Source of the DNA: Paroedura picta
Taxonomy: Eukaryota; Chordata; Lepidosauria; Squamata; Gekkonidae
DNA: 64,000 nucleotides
Direction: 5' to 3'
Assembly: GCF_049243985.1 (NCBI RefSeq)
Contig: NC_135371.1
Coordinates: forward strand, 3,993,501-4,057,500
A program made the position numbers and the translations under genes. This document shows positions 40,370-58,360 of the stretch, in pieces; position 1 is the first letter of the stretch, and every line of letters begins with the position of its first letter. The notes under the pieces were generated by a model. That model saw only the letters and a list, made by a program, of their open reading frames with translations. It did not search any database and had not been told where the DNA came from.

Positions 40370-40720
40370 ATGTTTCATAGCCTGTTTGATCTGCAATTGT
40401 CTGGTGGGATGCAGCCATCTTTAACCTGCTTGCAAGTACAGAGGGGTAAGGATTTTGTAATCCTAGATGAGCAGAGCAAGAGTTCACATTGGGTTGGGTC
40501 TATTGTTTTGGATTCTGACCAAGAGGCCGATAATATCTTTAAAGTATAAATTTTGCTTATTGCAACAAGCAAAGGGTTAGCCATTTCCCTCATAAACTGT
40601 TGGTAAAGTTCTGGTGTAATATTGCTGATGCCAGACTTTTGGGCTTTGGAAAAAGTTTAATTGCGTCATTAATTTCCTGCATACTAACTGACCAATCTAT
40701 GTTTGTGTGTGTGTGTGTGT
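40370..40720 (-). mobile_element. L1-clade LINE reverse transcriptase fragment
   Basis: The minus strand encodes FYQQ-like FTNSL and MREMANPLLVAISKIYTLK, SASWSESKT, aligning with the plus-strand fragment at 36480-36620. It is 5'- and 3'-truncated. A (GT)n run lies at 40700-40722. Confidence 0.6.
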
Positions 40721-40944
40721 CTTTTTTTGATTCAGGGACAGGACACATTAATATAAAAATCACAAAGCTCTGGTAGAATTTGCTCTGTACAGGTTACCTT
40801 AGTTATCCTTCTATGGCAGTAATTGTATTCATTCCCCTTCATTTACTCAATGTCAGCCAAAAATATTAGATTATTACCTAATTCAAAGAATCACTGATGA
40901 GTAAATACTACATTTTTGTTAATCTCCCCCCACAACCTCGAAGG

Positions 40945-41600
40945 ATTTCTTAGAATCAAAGAGCTGGAAGGGACATCCAGGGTCAACTAGTCCAACCCCA
41001 ACCTCAGTGGCCCCAATTCCAAGACAGATGATGCCCTCCCCCCAAATAAACCCCAGATTCCCTGGGCAGTCTGGAAGAAATTCACTTCTTGACCCCAAAG
41101 ACGCAATCGCCATTCCCCTGGGCCTGCAAGAAAGGGCCACAAGAGCCAAGCACTCACACAGCGGTTGAGAGGGGACATGATAGCCCTCTTTAAGTATTTG
41201 AAAGGTTGTCACTTGGAGGAGGGCAGGATGCTGTTCCCGTTGGCTGCAGAGGAGAGGACACGCAGTAATGGGTTTAAACTTCAAGTACAACGATATAGGC
41301 TAGATATCAGGAAAAAAAATTTCACAGTCAGAGTAGTTCAGCAGTGGAATAGGCTGCCTAAGGAGGTGGTGAGCTCCCCCTCACTGGCAGTCTTCAAGCA
41401 AAGGTTGGATACACACTTTTCTTGGATGCTTTAGGATGCTTAGGGATGATCCTGCGTTGAGCAGGGGGTTGGACTAGATGGCCTCTATGGCCCCTTCCAA
41501 CTTTATGATTCTATGATTCTATGATTCTGCCCACGCACTCACCATCTGCCTATGTTCACAGAATCAGCATTTCTGTCAAACGGCTATCTAGCCTTTGCTT
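40945..41600 (-). mobile_element. CR1 3' end interrupted by a second CR1
   Basis: 40945-41158 and 41530-41600 are two consecutive parts of one reverse CR1 3' UTR. At 11580-11700 the same sequence runs on without a gap from GGCCACAAGAGCCAAGC to AATCTGCCTAAGTTCACAG. Confidence 0.7.
41159..41527 (+). mobile_element. CR1 3' end nested in another CR1
   Basis: Begins GCGGTTGAGAGGGGACATGA and ends GGCCCCTTCCAACTTTATGATTCTATGATTCTATG, a typical 5'-truncated CR1 copy. The host CR1 continues on both sides. Confidence 0.8.
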
Positions 41601-42050
41601 AAAAACTTTATTTATTTATTTACCGCCCTCCCCGGAGGCTCAGGGAGAACTTCCAACGAAGGAGAAACCACCACCTCCTGAAGAAGCCTGTTCAACTGAG
41701 GAATTGCTCTAAAAGTCAAGAACTTCATCTGGATGGTTATCTTTACTTCCTTTATTTCTTTAAATGTTTGGGTTTGTGCTCAAGTGATTTTAATTGTACA
41801 AAATAACTTTGTTTCTCTTTTCCTCTTCAGATCTCTACCCACATGTAGCCCCCCTCCCCCCCCCAAAAAAAAGTTTTCTATGGTTACAGTAAAGTTTATG
41901 ATCACAGCAAGAAGATTTCAGCACTTTGTGGACTCTGTAGTTCTCCTTAATGTAGGAAATACAAGAACAGTTCTCGTCACAGGTAAAGCAGTTACATGAC
42001 TTCTCCTTCAGTGGACTCTTTGAAAGCAGAAACTGCGAGTGAAGCTCTTT

Positions 42051-48899
<6,849 letters not shown>

Positions 48900-49059
48900 C
48901 TTCCTTCTCTGCTCATGGGTAGCCTCTGACTGTAGAAAGATACCATTATGCACTTGGCTACAAACAGGAAGAGATCAGAAAGAAACAAAAATGTTTTTCT
49001 CCTACCATCCCACAGTGGCGATCAGCAATTTCCTGGGTATGCAAGGAAAGGCCTTAACC

Positions 49060-49400
49060 TTATGGAGGGAGCTTGATTTTGTTGGACAGTTAGCAATTTT
49101 TGTTATCTGGACTGTAGACAGGGAGGCCAGCTTTCTTGGTGTTAATTTCCTGGCCTCAGCCACAGGCCTGGCAGAACAGCTCTGTCTTGCAGGCCCCAAT
49201 GAACTGTTTAAGGTCCCGGAGGGCTCTGGTCTCCTCTGGTGGAGTGTTCCATCTGGTTGGAGCCAGGACGGAAAAGGCCCTGGGTCTGGCTGAGGCCAGT
49301 TTTACTTCTTTGGGGCTGGGGATTCTTAGATCTTAGTGCTCCTTGGGGGATATAGCTGAAGAGGTGGTCCTGTCAATCTTCTCTTCCAAGGTTTAAAAGA
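49060..49400. mobile_element. Old LINE-like repeat
   Basis: Contains CCTGGCCTCAGCCACAGGCCTGGCAGAACAGCTC and GGAGCCAGGACGGAAAAGGCCCTGG, shared in diverged form with 53640-54110 and 60090-60190. It lies in the first intron of gene F. The family was not resolved. Confidence 0.45.
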
Positions 49401-49899
49401 GCGTTCCAAGAGGACAGCCCTACAGATTTGGGGTTGAACAGTAGGGTTCAGTCCAGTAGCAGCTTAAAGATCAACAAGATTTCCGGAGTGCGTATGTGCT
49501 TCAGAGAGTCAAAGCACACTTCATCTGTCCCCACGCTAGGGTTGCCAGGGGATTTTGTTAATTTATTTTGCCAGATCCAGGTTGGGAACCTCCTGGAGGA
49601 TGGGAAGAACAGAGACTCCATTAGGGTACAATCCCATAAAAGTCCACCCTCGCCAGCAGCCCTTTTCTCCGGGGGAACTGATCTCTAGAGTTGGGACATG
49701 AGGTATCATGCCAGATCCCTTCTGGAGGCTGGCACCCCTACCTCGAACACTCCCTCTCTGCTTCCATCAATGCTAAACTCTCTGGAAAGCAACTCAACAC
49801 TCTCAAACGCTTCGGACCTGAAAACCTGGCCGGTGTCTGTCCTGACCCCTAGACTAAAATCTAGAGGATTCAAAAGCTGGAGCCCTAAGCCTGACTTAC

Positions 49900-50080
49900 T
49901 TGTAAGCAGATCTGGCTGCAAGGCTTTCCCCCCTTCCGCTGTAGATCTTGAGTCCTCTTTCTTAATTCAGAGACAACCCCCCCCCCCAGCTCTTTAACAC
50001 CTACACACACTTCGCAGGCCTCTCTAGCAAGGAGCTCTGTGCCTTTAACCTGTTCAGCGCTGCAGAGGTACGACACCTTG
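49900..50080 (-). promoter_or_regulatory. Gene F promoter and non-coding first exon
   Basis: On the minus strand CAGCGCTGAACAGGTTAAAG (about 50045-50064) is followed by GCTAGAGAGGCC and then GCAGCCAGATCTGCTTACAA|GTAAGT, with the exon ending at 49900. This matches the block order of genes A, B, C and D. It is head to head with gene G. Confidence 0.65.
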
Positions 50081-50196
50081 GCAGAGGAGGGAGGGATGGA
50101 AATGAAGCCACACCGAAGCGAGCTCTAGCCAAGGGGTCGGGAGCAGATCGACTCCGAATCCTCCAAGATTTCCTTCAGGCTCTTCAAGGGGGCTTA

Positions 50197-50481
50197 AAAG
50201 GTAAAGGTTTCCCCTGTGCAAGCACCGAGTCATGTCTGACCCTTGGGGTGACGCCCTCCAGCGTTTTCATGGCAGACTCAATACGGGGTGGTTTGCCAGT
50301 GCCTTCCCCAGTCATTACCGTTTACCCCCCAGCAAGCAAGCTGGGTCCTCATTTTACCGACCTCGGAAGGATGGAAGGCTGAGTCAACCTTGAGCCGGCT
50401 GCTGGGATCGAACTCCCAGCCTCATGGGCAGACCTTCACACTGCATGTCTGCTGCCTTACCACTCTGCGCCACAAGAGGCT
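50197..50481 (-). mobile_element. Sauria SINE between the F and G promoters
   Basis: A full-length reverse copy with flanking direct repeats TTCAAGGGGGCT on each side. It sits between the two divergent promoter blocks at about 50050 and 50657. Confidence 0.92.
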
Positions 50482-50639
50482 AGTTTCAAGGGGGCTCAGT
50501 CCCAGGAATATCTACTATTTCAAAAAGGTACCTGCGGAAGGTCGACATGCAGACCAAGGAGTCGCTTTCTGAAAATCCCACAAAAGAAAAAAAGAATCCT
50601 TTCTTGCGACACTTTTCATAGCAATTTTGGGGACTCCTT

Positions 50640-50770
50640 TGTAGTCCGGGCCTCTCAGGGTTAAAGGGATGGAGCTGAGTTTCCTAGACAGGAGGCGAAG
50701 GGAGGGGAGAATCCGCCGAATTCTTCTTCCTTCTCTGGGGATCCGGAGAGCTGAAGGACTGAGGCTGGAA
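50640..50770 (+). promoter_or_regulatory. Gene G promoter and non-coding first exon
   Basis: CTCAGGGTTAAAGGGATGGA at 50654-50673, then TTTCCTAGACAGGAGG, with a candidate donor CTGGAA|GTAAGG after 50770. Order and spacing agree with genes C and D. Confidence 0.6.
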
Positions 50771-51750
50771 GTAAGGTTGCCAGATCCCTCCTGGCCCCTG
50801 GCGGGGGGATGGGGGGTAGGGTTGCCAGATCCAGGTTGGAGAGCTGCTGGAGATTTGGGGGTGGACCGTAGGGAGGACAGGGACCTCAGTGGGGCACAAT
50901 GCCAGAGAGTCCACCCTGCAAAGCAGCCATTTTCTCCAGGAGAGTTGATCTCTGTCGTCTGGAGATAGACTGGAATTCCAGAGGGTCTCCAGGTCCCACC
51001 TGGAGGATGGCATCCTGGGCCTGGGGGATGCCAGGAAGGGGAAGAGCCATGGGGCGGGAAAAGGGGAGAGAATACTACCCAGGCCCGCAAGGGGTGGCTT
51101 CTCTAGATCTTCCCTGCAGAGCAGGGCCAGGAAAGAGGAAGTCCGTCTGTCCCCCTCCCTGCTCTTGAGGAGTATCGCCAGCTCTGGATCCGGCCTCGGG
51201 ATCCTTGCAAGGAGATCACGGGGATCTGTTTTTGCCTAACAGACCAAGAACAGATTTCTCTTCCGGATCTCTGCAGCAGGTGAACGTTCTGATGAAGGCA
51301 CAGGAACTGGTCGGGCTGGAGTTTCTCCTGGACACTTGGCAACCCCACTTTCAAAGGCGTGAAGCCATCCCTGCAGGTGGTAGGAGAGGAAAACTGGATG
51401 GGTCATGCACCCAATTAGGAGAAAGGGAACTATGAGGGGTAGAGATAGAAAGTTACATGGTTTTGAGGATTAGGAGTGGGGGGGACATATGAGGCTATAG
51501 AAAGTTTTATGGTTTCAAGGGGAATATGAGGTTGTAGAAAGGTATATGGTTTTATGGGGGGTGTGCGGTTATAGAAAGGTATATGGGCTTGAAGATTAAA
51601 GGGAAGGGAAATATGAATTTACTCATCTCAAGAGTGATAGGTATATACCAGTTGGTACATTTTTTAAATTCCAGCCTTTAGAAAGAATTCCAAAACGTTT
51701 TTTGTGAGAATCTTAATTTGTTTTGCATTTATTTCTACACTTCCCTGCAG
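50771..51750. other. Gene G first intron
   Basis: Contains a dispersed repeat block with TTGATCTCTGTCGTCTGGAGATAG (also near 49620-49740 and 26690-26780) and a run of diverged GGGGGAATATGAGGTTATAGAAAGG units at 51430-51600. No further exon is certain. Confidence 0.45.
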
Positions 51751-51777
51751 AAGGAACTATCGAAAGCTTACCCAGGG

Positions 51778-54700
51778 ATGAAAATGGAGAGGCATGACCT
51801 CCAAGGTCCTACAACAGGGGAAGGATCAGAGACGGCAAGAAAAACCCCGCACGTTCTCCAGCCCAGAAGCATCAGAGAATTCCTGGAAAGGACCCCAGGA
51901 AACCTTATGCATCAGCAAACAGGAGAGGGATCCCTTTCCCTTCAGCGGTGGGAAACCCAGTGGCAGGAGTTCCTCAGGACAGTGGAAAACCCTCACAGTG
52001 GATGGGGAATCCCCCCCTTGCCAGAGAAACCTTCTCCCTGGGAGGATGCTGAGGCCTTCCTGGCCTCCTTTGAACAAGTGGCCGAGGCCTGTCATTGGCC
52101 CCAGGAAGAGTGGGCGACCCGACTCCTGCCGGCCCTCAGCGGAGAAGCCGAGAAGGCCTTTAAAGGACTGGGTGTCCGAGACAGAGAGGATTATGGGAAA
52201 GTGAAGGCAGCCATCTTGCGAGGGGACGCCCTGAGCCGGGAGAAGCAGCGTCAGCAGTTCCGGCGGTTTTGCTACCAGGAGGCCGAGGGCCCCCGGGGGG
52301 CTTACGGACGACTGCGGGAAATGTGCCACGGGTGGCTGAGGGTGGAGAACCACAGCAAGGAGCAGATCCTGGAGCTCTTGATCCTGGAGCAACTGCTGAG
52401 CGTCCTTCCCCTGGAGGTCCAGAGCCGGGTGCGAGAGAGCAGCCCCCAGAGCTGCTCCCAGGCAGTGGCCCTGGCTGAGGAGCTCCTCTCAAGGGAGGAG
52501 AACCAGGTGAGGCCCTTTTGCTGTGTGGGCCCCCAATTGGGAGGGCCTGGTTTTTATATGCTGCTTTTCGCGACCCGAAGGAGTCTCAAAGTGGCTTACA
52601 ATCACCTTTCCTTTCTCTTCCCCACAACAGACACCCAGCGAAGGTAGGTGGGACTGAGAGAGCTCTGACAGGACAACTCAGTCAGAACAGCATGATCAGG
52701 ACTGTGACAAACCCATGGTCAGTCAGCTGGCTGAATGTAGAGGAGCGGGGAGTCAAACCTGGCTCAGCACATTAAAAGCCAACAATCTTAACCACTACAC
52801 CACACTGGCTCCCGTGGGACATGGAACATAAAGAAAGAGAGCTGTGAGTGTCCTTCATAGTGGAGGGGGTTAGACTAGATGACCCATGAGGTCTCTTCCA
52901 ACTCTATTATTCTATGATTCTATGGAAGGGGCTACACAGCAGATCTTATATACTGAAAATCATTATACCCTATTAACTATCGAACAGGAAGAAAGTTTTC
53001 TCCCCAGCGTCCTCTTCATTATAATCCTCAAAACATTCTCTTCAAAATACAATATTTCTTATTTTCTCAGCCTAAAAATAATTAAAACTTCTTTTAGTAT
53101 AGCGATTAAGGGGAGCAGCCTCTAATCTGGAGAACCGGGTTTGATTCCCAACTCCTTCTCGGCATGCAGCCAGCTGGGTGATCTTGGGCCAGTCACAGGT
53201 TCTCTTAGGGCTGTAATTGCTGAGCAGTTCTCTCAGAACTCTCTCAGCCCCACCTACCTCACCAGGTGTCCATTGTGGAGAGAGGAAGGGGAGGCGATTG
53301 TCAGCCGCTTTGAGCATCATGAGGCCTGCTGGGTGACCTTGGGCCATTCTCAGTTATCTCAAAGTTCCCATAGGACTGTTATTGCTGAGCAGTTCTCTCA
53401 GAACTCTCTCAGCCCCACCTGTCTCGCAGGGTATCTGTTATGGGGAGAGGAAGGGAAGGAAATTGTCAGCCGCTTTGAGATTCCTTTGGATAGTGAAAGT
53501 GGTGTGTAAAATAGCTTATTTCAGGTATTTTAAATTCCAAATTTAAATGTCTAATTTCATATGTTTTATAGGCATAGTATTAATTTCATTATTGCTACAC
53601 ATTCCATATTTCTTTTCTACATATCACCCATAACTTCCAGTATCCCCAGGTGTTCTTTGTCTATGATTGATGGGTGTACTCAGCCCTCTGGGTTTTGGTG
53701 GATTTCCAGCAGGGGACCCAGCGGTTTCAGGTGTTATTTCAGGCCGCAACCATTGGCCTGGCAGAGGAGCTCCATCCTGCAAGCCCTGCAGAACCAATTG
53801 CTGTCCCTGTTGAGGCCAGTTTAATCTCCTAGGGGCAAGGGATCCTGACCAGGTTTTGCTCACTTGATCTTAAGACTCTTTGGGGGAACATATCTGGAAA
53901 GGCAGTCCCACAGACCTTTTAAGCAGAGCCTTAAAGCTGGTAACCAAAACCTGGAATGTGATCCAGTCTTCAGTCTGGAGTCAGTACAGGTGGGAGAAGA
54001 CAGGTCGAACATGGGCCCCTCACTGGTCCCAGTGAGAATCTGCACAGCTGCATCCTGGACCAGCTGAAGTTTCTGGAGCAGTTTCAAGGGTAGCCCTGCA
54101 TATTCCTTAAGGAAACTCTGCCCTGATTTCTTCCTCTTCCCTGCCAAGGAACCTGCTAAGGCCTTTTGTCCGTCGCCCTCTCTTCCGATGCAGGTGTTGA
54201 TGGAGGAGGCATGTGGGAGTGCCTCCCACAGAGACCGGGATCTGTGCGAGAGCGGGCAGAGGCAGCTGTGTGTGGAGACCAAGGAGGAGGACGATGAAGG
54301 TGCCCATCTACTTGGTAAGGAAGGAGTGGTCTTTTTGTGCTTGAGATCCGGGATGTTGGGAAACTCTTCCCTGGGCTCCCTTTTCTCTAGTGGACGGGGG
54401 GGGGGGGGGGGGGTCAAACTGTAGCTCTCCAAATTTCCATGGAGTACAATTTCCATGAGCCCCATCCTTCCTTTCCAATCTAGTGTTTTTGATTTTTGTT
54501 GATTTCATATTTTTGTATGTATTTTAGCTCTGGTTTTAGTGGTTTTAATATTGTGGAAGGGGCTTTTTGTTGTTTTTAATTATTTTGAGGGTATGTATTT
54601 TAATTTGCTAGCTACCTCGATGGTGCTGAAGCCTAAGTATCAATTTTCTTAAATAAATAAATAAGGCACACGTGACTCTTCCGACTTGTGTCTCCTTAAA

Positions 54701-55990
54701 ATCAGTTAAATTCATATGGGAAAGTGAAGGCAGCCGTCTTGCGAGAGGATGCCCTTTTCTTACATGCTGCTTTCCCCTTAAAATCAGTTAAATTCATTGT
54801 ATTTGTTGGATTTGTTTGTGCCCCACCATTCTTCTCATTGGACCCGAAGTGGTTTACATTGTTCTGTTCTTGTCCATTTTACTTGCACAGCGACCCTGTG
54901 AGGTAGGTTAAGCTGAGAGAGCATGACAAGCCCACCGCCACCCAGTGAGCTATTATGGCTCGAGTGGGGGATTTGAACATGGGTCTCCCAGACACTAGGG
55001 CAGGGGTGGCCAAACTGTGACTCTCCAGAAGTCCATGGACTACAATACCCATGAGTGAGGTACAGAAAAACCAGATGTAATTATTTTTATATCTTGATCC
55101 CCTCAGGGGAGGCCTACGATTTTGGAGAATGCCATCAGCTATCGGAAACAGCGAAGAAGGAAGCGTTGAGCGGAAGCTTCCGGGATCGAGGTGGACCCCC
55201 GAGTCAGGAGGGAAGCCATGTGGGGCAGAGGAGGGACTTCCGGGAATTCCCACAAGAAAAGCCCACCCCAAAGAGGAAGAACAAATTCCTCAAGGGGCAC
55301 CTGGGGAGCCACAAAGGTGAGAAGCCAAATAAAAACGTCAAGGCGGGGAAGAGCTTTGGGCAGGCCCCCGGCCTCTCGTTGTCGCCCACCCTCCACGCAG
55401 GGGAGATGCTGTATGGCTGCTGCGACTGCAGCAAGACCTTCAAGATCAGATCCAACTTCCTGAAGCACCGGGCCATGCACGCCCAGGTGAAGCCATACAG
55501 GTGCTCCGAGTGCGGGAAGAGCTTTGGCCAGAGCGCGGGCCTGATCTCCCACGAACGGGTCCACACCGGAGAGAAGCCCTACCGCTGCTCGGAGTGCGGG
55601 AAGCAGTTCAGCCACAAGCTGAGCCTCGACATCCACGAGCGAGTCCACCGGGGGGAGCGGCCCTATCAGTGCTCGGAATGCAGCAAGAGCTTCTGTGACA
55701 AGTCCAACCTGACCAAGCACAAGAGGATCCACACGGGGGAGAAGCCCTACCAGTGCCCCGAGTGCGGGAAGAGCTTCAACCGGAGCACGGCCCTCACCGC
55801 GCACCAGAGAATCCACACGCAAGAGAGGCCGTACGAGTGCCCCGAGTGCGGAAGAGGCTTCACGCAGCGGGCGACCCTGTTGTCCCACCAGAGGGTTCAT
55901 CTGGCGGAGAATTCCCACGCCAGCCTCCCCTTAGAATTAGGCCCTCAGATTGGCTTCTGGCCTTCCGAGGTGCAGAAGGCCGTCACATGA
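51778..55990 (+). CDS. Gene G: long-SCAN C2H2 zinc-finger protein (6 fingers)
   Basis: A host transcription-factor gene. Exons: 51751-52506 (ATG at 51778, 729 coding bp), 54194-54314 (121), 55107-55990 (884 with stop). The total is 1734 bp, 577 residues. Residues about 55-150 ([38 protein letters not shown]) precede the SCAN domain at about 157-240. This region corresponds to the N-terminal capsid lobe that SCAN ancestors inherited from a Gypsy-class gag; the other genes here keep only the C-terminal lobe. The 121 bp exon has the phases of a KRAB-A exon but no EEW or LDPG motif. Six intact fingers follow a basic region and one degenerate finger. Codons in this exon are GC-rich, unlike the A-F fingers. 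ATG 51784 is an alternative start. Confidence 0.9.
52545..52812 (-). mobile_element. tRNA-derived SINE
   Basis: A reverse copy from GGTTTTTATATGCTGCTTTTCGC to the inverted head CTTAACCACTACACCACACTGGCTC, directly after the gene G SCAN exon donor. Confidence 0.8.
52840..52925 (+). mobile_element. CR1 LINE tail
   Basis: GGGGGTTAGACTAGATGACC .. CAACTCTATTATTCTATGATTCTATGG. Confidence 0.75.
53085..53515 (+). mobile_element. Two tRNA-derived SINEs in tandem
   Basis: The first copy (53085-53320) has a near-complete head (AGCGATTAAGGGGAGCAGCC, GGTTTGATTCC). A second copy lacking the head follows directly to 53515. Both read in sense within a gene G intron. Confidence 0.75.
53640..54110. mobile_element. 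Old LINE-like repeat
   Basis: Shares CATTGGCCTGGCAGAGGAGCTCCATCCTGCAAGCC with 49140-49200, and CACAGCTGCATCCTGGACCAGCTGAAG is typical of old amniote LINE relics. The family was not resolved. Confidence 0.45.
54400..54660 (+). mobile_element. hAT half element followed by LINE tail
   Basis: 54400-54465 is one arm of the GGTGGCC-type foldback element. 54480-54660 is an AATAAATAAATAA-tailed LINE 3' end. Confidence 0.5.
54694..54797 (+). repeat. SCAN-exon fragment inserted between 22-bp direct repeats
   Basis: A 22-bp sequence at 54694-54715 is repeated exactly at 54776-54797. The 60 bp between includes about 40 bp nearly identical to the gene G SCAN exon at 52192-52230 ([14 protein letters not shown] in translation), plus a piece like the SINE end near 52555. 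It is not spliced into any frame I can support. Confidence 0.8.
54800..54990 (-). mobile_element. tRNA-SINE-like repeat, second type
   Basis: GCCCCACCATTCTTCTCATTGGACC .. GTGAGGTAGGTTAAGCTGAGAG .. GGGGGATTTGAAC. It is related to 58165-58360 and differs in its head from the main SINE family. Confidence 0.5.
55001..55057. mobile_element. hAT-type MITE, single arm
   Basis: CAGGGGTGGCCAAACTGTGACTCTCCAG .. GGACTACAATACCCATGAG, 50 bp upstream of the last exon of gene G. Confidence 0.75.
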
Positions 55991-56283
55991 AGAAGGGCCT
56001 TCCTAGTGGCTGCCCCTTCCCGGCAGGCCGTCCTGGCTTTTGGAGGCTTCGCTCGTTTTCTCTTGAAGGTTATAAAGCTCTGGGACACATTTCCGTTTTG
56101 TGACGTCTCCTAGTTTGAGGGAGCTGGCCAACATCTCTGTATTCTCTTATGATCGGGGAAGTGGTTCGTTCGGTAGCTTTTTTTTCCGCCGCACGTTTTC
56201 CTCGAATGCTTTGAAGCGTTTGGCTGCATTTTTATTATTTATATATATATATGTCACCTTGAGGAGCTAGAGGCAAGGTAGAA

Positions 56284-56289
56284 AATAAA
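56284..56289 (+). promoter_or_regulatory. Candidate polyadenylation signal of gene G
   Basis: AATAAA about 295 bp after the stop, at the end of a T-rich, AT-repeat-containing 3' UTR. Confidence 0.55.
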
Positions 56290-56344
56290 GGACTAACCTG
56301 TTATGTGTTTGCCTGCTCGATAGCTGCTTGAATTTGCACTAGCT

Positions 56345-56464
56345 CAGGGGTAGTCAACCTGTGGTCCTCCAGATGTTCATGGACTACATTTCCCATTTTC
56401 TGGCAGGGGCTCATGGGAAATGTAGTCCATGAACATCTGGAGGACCACAGGTTGACTACCCCTG
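56345..56464. mobile_element. Foldback hAT-type MITE
   Basis: CAGGGGTAGTCAACCTGTGG and its inverted end CTACCCCTG, flanked by the exact 8-bp repeat CACTAGCT. The arms meet at TTTTCTGGCAGGGG, so the loop is shortened. Confidence 0.9.
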
Positions 56465-56801
56465 CACTAGCTGACAGAAAGCTGCTTCTTTAAGCTTCCT
56501 GCCCAGGGCAGATGCCCACCTTATCGGATGCTATACGGGTCCTTAGCCACACGCTGACACATCCTCAAAGCAGATTTGTGCCACAACATACTCACTGCCA
56601 CAGGAAATGGGCTTGAGCCTTTGGCTCCAATGACTAGACATATTCATTCAGGTCAAGTCTTATCAGTGGCTTGTAGCTGCGAGAGCTAAAAATCAAACCT
56701 CCATGTACAGAGACAGTATACTTCTAAGTATCAGATGGTGGGGACAATCAGGGACGGAGTGTTACCATTATGATCTCCTTCTGGGCTTCCTATAAGCTAA
56801 C

Positions 56802-56911
56802 GGTGGCCAAACTGTGGCTCTCCAGATGTCCATAGACTACATAAAGCTGGCAGGGGCTCATGGTAATTGTAGTCCATGACATCTGGAGAGCCGCAGTTTG
56901 GTCACCCCTGC
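56802..56911. mobile_element. Foldback hAT-type MITE, GGTGGCC subfamily
   Basis: GGTGGCCAAACTGTGGCTCTCCAG and the inverted CAGTTTGGTCACCCCTG around AAGCTGGCAGGGG. Confidence 0.8.
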
Positions 56912-57059
56912 TGTAAACCATCTGTAGCAAGAGTCCAGGAGCACCTTAAAGACTTAGAATTTTTGTGGTGGGGAGGAGCTTTCTTGAGTTGCTGCCTACT
57001 TATTCAGAAAGCACCTGGTTGGCCAATGGGACATTGGTCTGCTTTGATCTTCTGGGGAA

Positions 57060-57280
57060 TTGTACTCTCAGAACTCTCTCAGCCCCACCGGGCTCACAGG
57101 GTGTCTGCTGTGGGGCAAGGAAGGGGAGGTGACTGTAAGCCACTTAGAGACTCCTTCAGGCAGTGAAAGGTGGGGTATAAAAACCAGTTCTCTCCACAGA
57201 TCTCTTCTAACTCTCTCAGCCCCACTGGACCCACAGAGTGTCTGCTGTGGGGCAAGGAAGGGCAGGTGACTACAAGCTGG
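57060..57280 (+). mobile_element. Partial tRNA-derived SINEs
   Basis: Two consecutive SINE bodies without heads (CTCAGAACTCTCTCAGCCCCACC..AAACCAGTTCTCT and a shorter repeat of it). Confidence 0.65.
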
Positions 57281-57850
57281 AGGGTCTCCCCTTCACTTTC
57301 TCATAGATGTCTCCAGACAGACCTGGCCTGGCCCCTTTATTATCCACCCCTCCCCCAGTTGCTGCACAAGACTCTAGGAAATGGGTACATCTCTCCCTTC
57401 TTCACTGCCCCCCATTTCATAATTAAATTCAAGGGCCATGACCATCAAGGTGGGGGGGGGGGTGTGCGTGCTATTTCACCTATTGAAACAGGGGGATTTT
57501 TTTTCTGTAACTTCAACTAATAACAATCTCAGATCCTTCCAGCTGTCATTAATAGATCAAAGTGACAGTTCTCAGAAGTAGGCACTAATCCAGTCCACTT
57601 CCTCCACAGGCACTGGACTGACTGCTCTCTGCCTTTTGTTTTCAACGGCTGGACTCCCCGTTGTGCATGGTGGGGGAGGGATCCCCCCACCCCAGTGGCT
57701 ACTTCTAGGAAAGGGAGCACTATGCCTGCCCATCCCTGGGAACTCATCTCTGTGGTCTGCAGAGGAGTTGTAATTCTGGCCACCCCTCGAGGATAGGAGT
57801 CCTAATTTGTCCAGCAGAGGGCTGGTGCTCCCCAAAACTTGTCACGCAGA
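57281..57850. other. Intergenic sequence between G and H
   Basis: Nothing firmly recognised. 57650-57790 resembles the GGGAACTCATCTCTGTGGTCTGCAG dispersed repeat. Confidence 0.4.
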
Positions 57851-57854
57851 AGCT

Positions 57855-58110
57855 GATTGTAGTGGTTAAGAGTGGCAAACTCCAATCTGGGTTTGATTCC
57901 CCACTCCTCCACATGCAGCCAGCTGGGTGACCTTGGGCTAGTCATAGAGCTGCTGCTGCAAAGCAGTTCTCTTAGAGCTTTCTTCGCCTTATCTACCTTA
58001 AAGGGTGTTTTTTGTGGGGAAAGTAAAGGAAAGGTGTTTGTAAGTGACTCTAGCACTCCTTCAGGTATGTGGGATATTTAAAAAATGGGATATAAAAAAC
58101 AGCTCTTCTT
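57855..58110 (+). mobile_element. tRNA-derived SINE
   Basis: TTGTAGTGGTTAAGAGTGGCAAACTCCAATCTGGGTTTGATTCCCC head, then the usual body to AACAGCTCTTCTTCTG. Confidence 0.8.
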
Positions 58111-58164
58111 CTGTAATGAGCCATTCAGGACATGCATTTGCAGTTATTTAGGTATTCATTTATC

Positions 58165-58360
58165 TTCCACTTTTAAGTTATGACTCAAAAGTAGCTTAGA
58201 ATATTGCTCTCCTCTCCTCCATTCTTTCACAACATCGACCCTGTTAGGTAGGCCAGGTTGTGAATGAGTGACAGGCCCAAGGTCACCTAGTGAACGTTTG
58301 TGACAGAAGCGGGGATCTAAGCCCAGGGTCACACTCAGGTTTTTAGCCTGCCACACTGAC
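58165..58360 (-). mobile_element. tRNA-SINE-like repeat, second type
   Basis: GACCCTGTTAGGTAGGCCAGG .. AGGCCCAAGGTCACCTAGTGAAC .. GGGGATCTAAGCCC, same type as 54800-54990. Confidence 0.5.
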
